This document shows, one piece after another, positions 32,300 to 39,205 of a stretch of 64,000 nucleotides of DNA. Made by a program: the position numbers and the translations under genes. Source of the DNA: Streptomyces sp. NRRL WC-3742 (GTDB taxonomy: Bacteria; Actinomycetota; Actinomycetes; Streptomycetales; Streptomycetaceae); assembly GCF_000720635.1 (NCBI RefSeq), contig NZ_JOCF01000008.1, forward strand, positions 62,001 through 126,000, written 5' to 3'. Numbering within the stretch: position 1 is the stretch's first letter; every line of letters starts with the position of its first letter. Under the pieces are notes generated by a model that saw only the letters and a program-made list of their open reading frames with translations, made no database searches and was not told the DNA's origin.

Positions 32300-32455
32300 G
32301 CGGGGCCCCTTGGCAGTGTGCCCGCGACACGGTACCTTCCGGGCGACAACTCAAGACGACGGTGTGTGGAAGTCCGGTGGGAAACCGGCACGGTCGCGCC
32401 ACTGTGAGTCCGGTCCGTTCGCGGTCCGGTGAGTCAGACCCGCCCCCGTCGTCCG
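32300..32455 (+). promoter_or_regulatory. Cobalamin (B12) riboswitch
   Basis: Conserved elements seen in order: GACGACGG (32355-32362) opening a stem closed by CCGTCGTC (32446-32453); the GTGTGGAAGTCCGGTGGGAA core; ACCGGCACGGTCGC; the B12 box GCCACTGT (32398-32405); and the downstream GAGTCAGACC element. It lies in the leader of cbtB, ending about 45 nt before its ATG. It should repress cbtBA when adenosylcobalamin is abundant. The 5' boundary is approximate. Confidence 0.93.
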
Positions 32456-32498
32456 TGCTCCAACGAACGGGACGCGTGTTCCCGAAAGGAGATCCACC

Positions 32499-32708
32499 AT
32501 GGCTCACCCCATTGCGCCCGCCGCCCCGGCGATCGCCCCCATCTCGGTCAAGGCGATCCTGCCCTGGGCCGTGTTCTTCGGCATCCTGCTGATGGCCGTC
32601 CTCTACTTCATCGGTGCCGAGCAGGGCGCCACCTCCCTCATCTCCGGCGAGGACGTGCACGAGTGGGTGCACGACGGCCGGCACCTGCTCGGCTTCCCCT
32701 GCCACTGA
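32499..32708 (+). CDS. cbtB: CbtB, cobalt transporter subunit
   Basis: 69 residues. One TM helix (AILPWAVFFGILLMAVLYFIG, about 20-40) is followed by the CbtB signature with a His-rich C-terminus (DVHEWVHDGRHLLGFPCH) that probably binds Co2+. AAGGAG lies 8 nt before the ATG. It is located directly behind the B12 riboswitch and 14 bp upstream of cbtA, forming a two-gene cobalt uptake operon. Confidence 0.95.
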   Translation: MAHPIAPAAPAIAPISVKAILPWAVFFGILLMAVLYFIGAEQGATSLISGEDVHEWVHDGRHLLGFPCH

Positions 32709-32722
32709 CCGGGGGCCGTCAA

Positions 32723-33499
32723 GTGAACTCCGCAACCGTCAGATCCCTGCTCGTGCGCGGCATGCTCGCGGGCCTGGGATCCGGGGTCGTCGCCCTGATC
32801 GTCGCCTACCTGCTGGGCGAACCCAGGGTGGACTCCGCCATCGCCTACGAGGACGGGCACGCCGCGCACGACCACGGCGACGGGCCGTCCGTCGAGGTGT
32901 TCAGCCGCACCCTCCAGTCGACCGCCGGCCTGGCGACCGGCGTGCTCTTCTACGGGCTCGCGCTCGGCGGCATCGCCGCGCTGGCGTACTGCTTCGCGCT
33001 GGGCCGCGTCGGCCGCTTCACCCCCCGGGCCACCGCGGCCCTGCTCTCCGGGGCGGCGCTGGTCGCCGTGTACGTGGTGCCGTTCCTCAAGTACCCGGCC
33101 AACCCGCCGTCGGTGGGCGACCCGGACACGATCGGTCAGCGCACCACGCTGTACTTCCTGATGATGGTGCTCAGCGTGCTGCTGGCGGTCGCCGCGGTGA
33201 TCGCCGGCCGGTGGCTCGCGCCGCGCCTGGGCAACTGGTACGCGACGGTCGTCGCCGTGCTCGGCTTCGCCGTCCTGGTCGGGATCGCGTACGCGTTCCT
33301 GCCTGCGGTCAACGAAGTCCCCGCGGACTTCCCCGCCACGCTGCTCTGGCAGTTCCGCCTCGCGGCGCTCGCCATCCAGCTCACCCTCTGGGCCTCCTTC
33401 GGCCTGCTGTTCGGCCACCTCGCCGAGCGGCTGCTGAACCCGAAGCCCGCCGCCGCCACCCGGGAGACCTCCCAGGAGGCGGCCGCGCCCGTCCACTGA
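32723..33499 (+). CDS. cbtA: CbtA, cobalt transporter membrane subunit
   Basis: 258 residues from GTG at 32723. Five predicted TM segments (RGMLAGLGSGVVALIVAYLLG, LATGVLFYGLALGGIAALAYC, ALLSGAALVAVYVVPFLKY, YFLMMVLSVLLAVAAVIAG, TVVAVLGFAVLVGIAYAFLP) and a final FGLLFGHLAERLL match CbtA. Loop 1 carries a His/Asp cluster (DGHAAHDHGDG) likely to hold cobalt; the conserved KYPANPPSVGDPDTI motif follows TM3. It forms the cobalt importer with CbtB. A strong terminator follows. Confidence 0.94.
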   Translation: MNSATVRSLLVRGMLAGLGSGVVALIVAYLLGEPRVDSAIAYEDGHAAHDHGDGPSVEVFSRTLQSTAGLATGVLFYGLALGGIAALAYCFALGRVGRFTPRATAALLSGAALVAVYVVPFLKYPANPPSVGDPDTIGQRTTLYFLMMVLSVLLAVAAVIAGRWLAPRLGNWYATVVAVLGFAVLVGIAYAFLPAVNEVPADFPATLLWQFRLAALAIQLTLWASFGLLFGHLAERLLNPKPAAATRETSQEAAAPVH

Positions 33500-33522
33500 G
33501 GACGGTGCGCACCCGCACGACC

Positions 33523-33559
33523 GGGCCGGCCGGGGCGACCACCTCGCCCCGGCCGGCCC
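33523..33559 (+). terminator. Terminator after cbtA
   Basis: Perfect 16-bp arms GGGCCGGCCGGGGCGA (33523-33538) and TCGCCCCGGCCGGCCC (33544-33559) with loop CCACC, followed by CTCCTTCTT. A strong intrinsic terminator for the cbtBA operon. Confidence 0.85.
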
Positions 33560-33620
33560 GCTCCTTCTTAACGCCCACCCCCCTTCCAGGGGTGGAGAGT
33601 CCGGGCGTAGTGTGCCTGGC

Positions 33621-34190
33621 GTGAACGAACCGATCTACCGGGGGAAGGATCTGTTCCGTCCCTCCGCCTTCGTGACGGCCGCCGCCCTCCTGGCCGTCGA
33701 GGGCGTCTTCGCCGCCATCAAGCTCGGCGCCGCCGGGCTCTTCTTCGTCGTGGGCCTGACGGCACTGCTCGCCTTCCCCGCCATGTACCTCAGCTACCGC
33801 AGCTGGACCTCGGTCGGCCGGGCCGGTATCACCCTGAACTGGGGCTTCGGGCAGGGCCGCACCTACCCGTGGCACGAGATCCGGTGGATCGACGTCCGCG
33901 AGACCAGGTCGCGCGGCAGTTCCTCGTACGCCGCCCGCATCCACCTTCCGGCCGGCAAGCGCCGCACGCTGCCCGGGGTGGCCAGCAGCGGCATGTACCC
34001 GAACCCGAACTTCGGACAGCAGTTCCAGGAGGTCGTCCAGTGGTGGGAGCACAGCACCCACCCGGGCAGCCGGATCCAGCCGCCGCGGACGCTCCGGGAC
34101 AAGCTGTCGCCGCAGGTCATCGGCCTGATCATCGGGCTCGTGCTCGCCCTGGGGATATTCGTCGCCGTCGCGCTCGCCAGTGCTGCCTGA
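33621..34190 (+). CDS. PH-domain-like membrane protein
   Basis: 189 residues from GTG at 33621 (a GTG at 33612 is an alternative). There is no Shine-Dalgarno sequence, and a TAGTGT -10-like hexamer sits at 33608-33613, so the mRNA may be leaderless. Two TM helices near residues 14-35 and 37-58 precede a bacterial PH-like domain (VGRAGITLNWGFGQGRTYPWHEIRWIDVRETRSRG, AARIHLPAGKRRTLPG). A further TM helix (VIGLIIGLVLALGIFVAVALA) closes the protein. Function unknown; similar actinobacterial proteins are common and uncharacterised. Confidence 0.75.
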   Translation: MNEPIYRGKDLFRPSAFVTAAALLAVEGVFAAIKLGAAGLFFVVGLTALLAFPAMYLSYRSWTSVGRAGITLNWGFGQGRTYPWHEIRWIDVRETRSRGSSSYAARIHLPAGKRRTLPGVASSGMYPNPNFGQQFQEVVQWWEHSTHPGSRIQPPRTLRDKLSPQVIGLIIGLVLALGIFVAVALASAA

Positions 34191-34317
34191 GGGGGCGGCC
34201 AACTCGGTTCCGGTACACGATCGTTAAAATCCGGGCCAAAAATTCGCACGCCATCTTGTTGGTAGTGTGATCACATGTGTACGGCGCTGCACGCGCTGCA
34301 CATCCAGGGGAGGGGTG

Positions 34318-34343
34318 GCCGGGCCCGTCGGGTCGGGCCCGGC
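34318..34343 (+). promoter_or_regulatory. 5' UTR hairpin before the lipoprotein gene
   Basis: GCCGGGCCCG (34318-34327) and CGGGCCCGGC (34334-34343) form a perfect 10-bp stem with a 6-nt loop. It ends five bases before an AGGAG ribosome-binding site (34349-34353). It would occlude or set access to that site, and implies that this segment is untranslated leader and not coding. Confidence 0.6.
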
Positions 34344-34358
34344 AGCACAGGAGTCACC

Positions 34359-35669
34359 ATCAACACCGCCATCCGCAAGACCGTTCGCGGTGCGACACCC
34401 GTCGTGGCCGTCGCCGCGACACTCGTCGCAGGACTCACCGCCTGCGGCACCGCCAAGGAACTCAGCGCCGCCGAGAAGGCGTCCGGCGCCTTCGACAGGA
34501 TCGGCGAGGCCAAGTCCCTCGGCGTGACGTTCTCCGTCGAGGCGACGCCCGAGCAGGTCCTGGCCTTCGGCCGGGCCACGGACGCGCCCACCGAGCCGGA
34601 GGCCGCCCAGCAGCTCTCGGGGCTCAAGCTCACCGTCGCCATGTCCGCCGACAAGCCGCTCAAGGACCTCGACGCCTTCCGCAACGCCCGTACCAAGGGC
34701 AAGGAGTTCACGCCCGACAAGTCGCTGCGCGTCTCCTACGCGCTGGCCGACCGCACCGGCACCAAGCTCGTCGAGTACCGCCAGGTCGACGCCCAGGCGT
34801 ACCTGCACGTGGACGCCAAGGGCCTGGTCAAGCTGGTCGGCGGGGACGAGTCCACCGTCGACGAGTTGAGCCGGAACCTGAACTCCGACCTCAAGGCCGC
34901 ACGGGACGTGCTGGCCGGCAAGTGGGTCACCTTCGACCTGCAGGAGTTCGCGAACGAGGCCAAGAAGTCGGACGCGGCCAAGGGCGGCGCCGGCGCGAGC
35001 GAGGCTCCCACCGTCGACCCGGAGGCGTCCAAGGAGCTGTTCAACACGCTCAAGGACGTCTTCCAGCGCACCGTCACCGTCGAGGACAAGGGCAGGAAGG
35101 ACGGCAAGGACCACCTCTGGGTGAGCGCCCCCGGCCGCCAGGTCCTCGACGAGATCTCCAAGGCCGTCAAGCCGCTGACCGCCAAGTTCCCCGGGCAGCT
35201 CGACAGGCTCCTGGCCCTCGACCCGACCGGCGTCCCCGAGGGCAAGGTCGGGGTCGACCTGTACCTCAAGGACGGCACGCTGTCCTCCGTCGACTTCGAC
35301 GCGGCGCAGCTGGAGCCCAAGGCCGGCCCGGGCGTCACCTTCCCGGTGCGGCTCGCCTTCGACCGGACCTCGCCGGCCGTCGACGCCCCCGCCGGGGCGA
35401 CGAAGATGAGCGTGGCAGAGTTCCGGAACACCCTCATGACCCTCGCGATGGACGGCTTCCGCACGCCCCGCGGCGGGGAGTTCCCCGGCTCGGGCCCCGC
35501 GTTCGGCAGTGGCGCGGACCAGCCCACGCCACTGACCGACGCCCAGCTCAAGGAACTGTCCGCGGCCGGGATGCAGCAGGAGCAGGCCATCATGTACAAC
35601 AGGTTCGGCCTGACCTTCGCCGAGATCAAGGAGATCGCGCAGAAGAAGGGCGACGCCTCCGCCGCCTGA
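34359..35669 (+). CDS. Lipoprotein of unknown function, apparent ATC start
   Basis: 436 residues if translation starts at the ATC at 34359, the codon correctly spaced after AGGAG (34349-34353). The resulting N-terminus (INTAIRKTVRGATPVVAVAA then TLVAGLTAC) is a textbook lipoprotein signal with lipobox LTAC. The only in-frame ATG upstream (34275) would add 28 odd residues spanning a perfect hairpin. The mature protein has a long Lys/Asp-rich beta-rich domain (SLGVTFSVEATPEQVLA, SLRVSYALADRTGTKLVEYR) like LppX/LprG-type or Streptomyces DUF lipoproteins, with no catalytic motif. Either ATC is a genuine rare start or the sequence has a G-to-C change. Terminator at 35742-35772. Confidence 0.75.
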   Translation: MNTAIRKTVRGATPVVAVAATLVAGLTACGTAKELSAAEKASGAFDRIGEAKSLGVTFSVEATPEQVLAFGRATDAPTEPEAAQQLSGLKLTVAMSADKPLKDLDAFRNARTKGKEFTPDKSLRVSYALADRTGTKLVEYRQVDAQAYLHVDAKGLVKLVGGDESTVDELSRNLNSDLKAARDVLAGKWVTFDLQEFANEAKKSDAAKGGAGASEAPTVDPEASKELFNTLKDVFQRTVTVEDKGRKDGKDHLWVSAPGRQVLDEISKAVKPLTAKFPGQLDRLLALDPTGVPEGKVGVDLYLKDGTLSSVDFDAAQLEPKAGPGVTFPVRLAFDRTSPAVDAPAGATKMSVAEFRNTLMTLAMDGFRTPRGGEFPGSGPAFGSGADQPTPLTDAQLKELSAAGMQQEQAIMYNRFGLTFAEIKEIAQKKGDASAA

Positions 35670-35741
35670 TCCGGCCCCGGCCGACCTCCGGGGCCGACCC
35701 ATCGGGGCTGACCGCCCCCTCCCCTCCCCCGCCCCCCGTGC

Positions 35742-35772
35742 CACGGCCGGCCGCTCCCCGCGGCCGGCCGTG
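35742..35772 (+). terminator. Terminator after the lipoprotein gene
   Basis: Perfect 13-bp arms CACGGCCGGCCGC (35742-35754) and GCGGCCGGCCGTG (35760-35772) with a TCCCC loop. It ends 37 bp before the start of the next gene. Confidence 0.75.
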
Positions 35773-35808
35773 CTGCGTGCGGGACGGGTCCGTACGGAAG
35801 GACCATCG

Positions 35809-36198
35809 GTGGACGACATCCACCTCGCCGCCGCGCCCGGCACCCGTTGGTACCTCGGACTCGACGAGGTCGAGGCGTACCTGCGCGAACGGCTCCCCGG
35901 GCTGCGCGTCAGCCGGCCCTGCTCGGCCGTCAGCGAGCAGACGTACCTGAGCTTCTCCGTCGACCTCGACGGGATGTGCCGCCAGGGCTGCTACTTCGGG
36001 GACGGCCACCTGCTCCTGGAGGACGGGGACCCGGAGGTGTGGGCCGCCACCCTCGCCGGGTTCCTGCGGCTGCTGCCGGCGGGGGCGCGGGTGGTGACCC
36101 TGCTCTCCTCCGACCCGGAGACGGTGCTGGAGGTGTCGCCCCTCGCCGACGAGCGGGGCGTCCGGGAGCTGCTGGAGCCGCTGTTCGCGGCGCTGTGA
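35809..36198 (+). CDS. Small hypothetical protein
   Basis: 129 residues from GTG at 35809 with GGAAGGA about six bases upstream. The sequence (DIHLAAAPGTRWYLGLDEVEAYLRERLPGLRVSRPCSAVSEQTYLSFSVDLDG and YFGDGHLLLEDGDPEVWAATLAGFLRLLPAGARVV) looks like a compact cytosolic alpha/beta protein, without signal or TM segments. It resembles immunity/SMI-like small proteins only in size; I do not recognise the family. It is convergent with the RNase H gene. Confidence 0.65.
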   Translation: MDDIHLAAAPGTRWYLGLDEVEAYLRERLPGLRVSRPCSAVSEQTYLSFSVDLDGMCRQGCYFGDGHLLLEDGDPEVWAATLAGFLRLLPAGARVVTLLSSDPETVLEVSPLADERGVRELLEPLFAAL

Positions 36199-36227
36199 GC
36201 TCCCGGACTCCGGCGGATCGCGCGGGC

Positions 36228-36938
36228 TCAGGCGTGGGCGGCGGCGCACTCCGGGTGGCCCCAGCTTGCGCCGACCTTGGTGATCCTGTCGCCCTTGGCG
36301 TACGGGCGGGCGCAGGGGCAGGTGCCCGGGAAGCGGGCGGAGAGCGTACGGGAGCCTCCGCCGCCCTTGCTGCCGGCCGGCTTCGTCGTCGTACCGGAGG
36401 AGGCGCCGCCGGACGGACGGGCGGCGCGCCGGGCGGGGGCGGCCGCCGCCGGGTCGGGCACCGGCAGGTCCGCGTCGGTGCCGCCCGCGCCCTCCTGGGT
36501 GCGGGCGGCGTCGCTGGCGGCCTTGTCGGCGATGGCGTTCAGCGGGTCGCCGTCCACCTGGTGGGCGGGCACGTACACGAAGGTGACGTCCCGCCCCTCC
36601 AGCAGGGCGTCGATCGCCTGGATCAGCTCCTGGTTGGCGACGGGCTTGCCCGCCGCCGTCTTCCAGCCGTTGCGCTTCCAGCCCTTGAGCCACTTGGTGA
36701 CCGAGTCGCGGGTGTAGGTGCTGTCCAGGCGCACCTCGAGCGGCGCCGCCGGGTCGGTGGCCGCGAGCAGCTCCCGCAGCGCCGTCAGCTCGCCGACGTT
36801 GTTGGTGCTGTGCCCGAGCGCCCCGGACTGCCAGCGCCGGGGCACCCCGGCGGCGTCCGCGACCACGTAGGCCCAGCCCGCCGGGCCGGGGTTGCCCTTG
36901 GCTGCTCCGTCACACGCTGCAATGACTCGTTCGACCAT
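36228..36938 (-). CDS. Ribonuclease HI with Cys-rich C-terminal extension
   Basis: 236 residues from MVERVIAACDGAAKGNPGPAG (an ATG four codons upstream at 36950 is possible). The RNase HI DEDD residues are present: Asp in AACDGAAKGNPG, Glu in NNVGELTAL, Asp in RLDSTYTRDSV, Asp in LNAIADKAA, plus the flexible-loop His in VPAHQVDGDP. After about residue 150, a Pro/Ala-rich linker leads to a ~35-residue tail with a CXCX21C arrangement and a nearby His (TCPCARPYAKGDRI, GASWGHPECAA), possibly metal-binding. It removes RNA from RNA/DNA hybrids. The tail is the unusual part. Confidence 0.88.
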   Translation of the reverse strand: MVERVIAACDGAAKGNPGPAGWAYVVADAAGVPRRWQSGALGHSTNNVGELTALRELLAATDPAAPLEVRLDSTYTRDSVTKWLKGWKRNGWKTAAGKPVANQELIQAIDALLEGRDVTFVYVPAHQVDGDPLNAIADKAASDAARTQEGAGGTDADLPVPDPAAAAPARRAARPSGGASSGTTTKPAGSKGGGGSRTLSARFPGTCPCARPYAKGDRITKVGASWGHPECAAAHA

Positions 36939-37018
36939 GCCCCCGATCATGCCTGGCCGGGGCACCCGGAGACAAAACCCGCCGGCTCACCCCGTGGTCA
37001 CCGCCCACTCGTCACCGC

Positions 37019-39205
37019 CTACTCGCGCAGCAGCGGCAGCAGCAGGGCCGCCGACCAGCTGAAACCCCGGGAGTTGCGGCCCTCGCCCGTCAGCGGATCG
37101 TAGTTCTCCCGGATCGGGGCGTCGCCCGTCAGGCCGCCGGCGGTGGCCAGCAGGCGCTCCACCGCGCGGCGGGCGTCCTGGTTCCAGCCGTAGCGGCGCA
37201 GCCCCTCGATCGCGAAGTGGCTCTGGTCGAGCCAGACCAGCCCGCGCCAGTACCCGGCGGCGTCGAAGTAGGGCGAGCTGCGGGCGACGGTGGGGAACGG
37301 CATCGGGGTGCCGAACTCGGCCGCGTCGAGCAGCAGCCGGCGCACGGTGCGGGCCTGAGCAGAGGTGGCGGTGCCGGACCAGAGCGGGATCGCGCCCTCG
37401 ATGCCCCGGCCCCGGGCGGTGAGCCGGGCGCCGGTGGTGAGGTCGGTGTCGTGGAACCAGCCGGTGGCCGGGTCGTACATGGTGTCGCGGACGGCGGTGT
37501 CGATGCGCTCGGCCGCTTCGCGCAGGCGCTGGGCGGTGGCGCGGTCGCCGAGTTCGGCGGCGATCAGGGCGAGGTGGCGGTGGTCGGCCGCGAGGTAGGC
37601 GTTGAGGTCGACGGAGCGCTGGGTGAGGGACCAGCCGACGGTGCGCCCGGCCGGGTCGGTGTTGGCGACGACTCCGCAGCCGAGGGCGGCGTCGAAGCGC
37701 GGCGCGTTGTCCATGCCGGACTCCCAGGCGGCGGCCTGGCGGCAGTCCTCGGGGGTGGCGTTGGCCGGGTCGACGGTGGCGCCGTACTGGCACAGGCCCT
37801 CGCCGTGGTGGTCGCGGGTGCGGTACCACCACGCCTGGTAGGCGGTCAGCTTGGGCAGCATCTCGCGCAGGAAGGCGCGGTCGCCGCTGCGACGGTAGAC
37901 CTCCCAGACGGCCCAGGAGGCCAGCGGGGGCTTGGAGTTGCGCTCGTTCCAGTTGCCGCCGCCGGTGCTCGGGTCGTTGTAGAAGACGCAGTCGGGGACC
38001 ATTCCGGCGTCCTGGGGGCGCTCGGCGGAGCCGGCCGGGACCTGGTGGTCGAAGACGGCGCGGATCTGGTCGGCGGCCAGGCCCGGGGCGAAGACGGCGG
38101 TGCCGACGGCCTGCTTCCAGGTGTCCCAGGCCCAGACGCCGCTGAACCACTTGTAGGCGAGCGCCGGGGTGACGGCGTCGTGGAGGATCCGGCCGGCGGG
38201 GCTGCGCCAGTTGGTGACGAGGGTCTGGACGCACTTGACGGCGGTGCGGCGGCGCTCGGCGGGGACGCCCTCGGTGGCGCGGGCCACGTACCCGGCCCAG
38301 CGGGCGGCGCCCGCGGCGGCCACGCGGGCGGGGTCGCGCAGGGCGGCCTCGGACTCGGCGGCGGCGCGGGCGTAGTCGGCCTCGGTGAACGTGTAGCTCT
38401 CCGTCCAGTGGAGGCTGCGGGCGGCGCCGGGCGAGAGCTGAACGGGGTCGGCGAGCTCGGTGCGGTGGCCGTCGCCGGTGGCGTCGAGAGCCACACGGAC
38501 GGGCTGGGCGTGGCGGACGGCGAAGCGCTCGGTGCCGTCGGTGAGGTAGTCCCAGGTCTTGCGGACGCGGGCGAAGCGGACCTCGATGCCGCGCTCGGCG
38601 GCGGTCAGCCGCGGGGCGTCGTGCTGGGGGCCGGAGGCGGGGCGCAGCAGGGTGCCGGTCCAGGCGAGGCGCAGGGTGCGTGCGGCGGGGCCGGCGTTGG
38701 CGAGGCGGGCGTGGAGGAGGGCGGTGCGGTTGCCGGCGAAGCGCAGGTCGAGGGTGAGGGTGAGGCCCGTGCCGAGGTCGTAGCGCTGGCGCAGCAGGCC
38801 GGGCAGGGCGGTGAGGCGGGGGGCGCCGCCTGCGGTGAGGTCCAGGGGGTGGGAGTCCTCGGTGAGTTGGAGGCGGGTGAGGCCGTCGCTGAGCCACCAG
38901 GGGTATTCCTGGGCGAGGTGGAGGGGGCCGGTGAAGCCGCCGAGGCGGTCGCCGGGGCGGGGCAGGGCGTAGGCGTGCCAGGCGCCGAGGTCGGCGAAGA
39001 CGGTGATGGGGTTGTGGCCGTCGGCGTCGCCGGGGTAGGCGAGGGCGGGGGTGCCGTGCTGGTCGAGGATGTCGGCGTAGCGGTCGTCGGCGGCTTGTAC
39101 GTCCACGGGTGGTGCGTCCGCGAAGGCGGGGGTGGCGGCCAGGGTGGCGGTGGCGGTGAGGGCCGCGGAGGTGGCGAGGAAGTGGCGGCGGGTCAGCGGT
39201 GTCAT
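37019..39205 (-). CDS. Secreted MGH1-like/GH63-type glycoside hydrolase
   Basis: 728 residues. The N-terminus MTPLTRRHFLATSAALTATA has a twin-arginine motif, with an AFA cleavage site near residue 29. Residues about 30-300 are a beta-sandwich. Residues about 320-728 are an (alpha/alpha)6 barrel with the family features WFSGVWAWDTWKQAVGTAVF, GMVPDCVFYNDPSTGGGNWNERNSKPPLASWAVWEVYRRSGD, AAWESGMDNAPRFDA, LVWLDQSHFAIEGLRRYGW and an IRENYDPLTGEGRN C-terminus. These match MGH1-like / GH63 glucosidase-type enzymes (alpha-glucosidase, mannosyl/glucosylglycerate hydrolases). The start overlaps the stop of the GH42 gene (ATGA), so it belongs to the sugar ABC operon. Substrate unknown. Confidence 0.85.
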   Translation of the reverse strand: MTPLTRRHFLATSAALTATATLAATPAFADAPPVDVQAADDRYADILDQHGTPALAYPGDADGHNPITVFADLGAWHAYALPRPGDRLGGFTGPLHLAQEYPWWLSDGLTRLQLTEDSHPLDLTAGGAPRLTALPGLLRQRYDLGTGLTLTLDLRFAGNRTALLHARLANAGPAARTLRLAWTGTLLRPASGPQHDAPRLTAAERGIEVRFARVRKTWDYLTDGTERFAVRHAQPVRVALDATGDGHRTELADPVQLSPGAARSLHWTESYTFTEADYARAAAESEAALRDPARVAAAGAARWAGYVARATEGVPAERRRTAVKCVQTLVTNWRSPAGRILHDAVTPALAYKWFSGVWAWDTWKQAVGTAVFAPGLAADQIRAVFDHQVPAGSAERPQDAGMVPDCVFYNDPSTGGGNWNERNSKPPLASWAVWEVYRRSGDRAFLREMLPKLTAYQAWWYRTRDHHGEGLCQYGATVDPANATPEDCRQAAAWESGMDNAPRFDAALGCGVVANTDPAGRTVGWSLTQRSVDLNAYLAADHRHLALIAAELGDRATAQRLREAAERIDTAVRDTMYDPATGWFHDTDLTTGARLTARGRGIEGAIPLWSGTATSAQARTVRRLLLDAAEFGTPMPFPTVARSSPYFDAAGYWRGLVWLDQSHFAIEGLRRYGWNQDARRAVERLLATAGGLTGDAPIRENYDPLTGEGRNSRGFSWSAALLLPLLRE

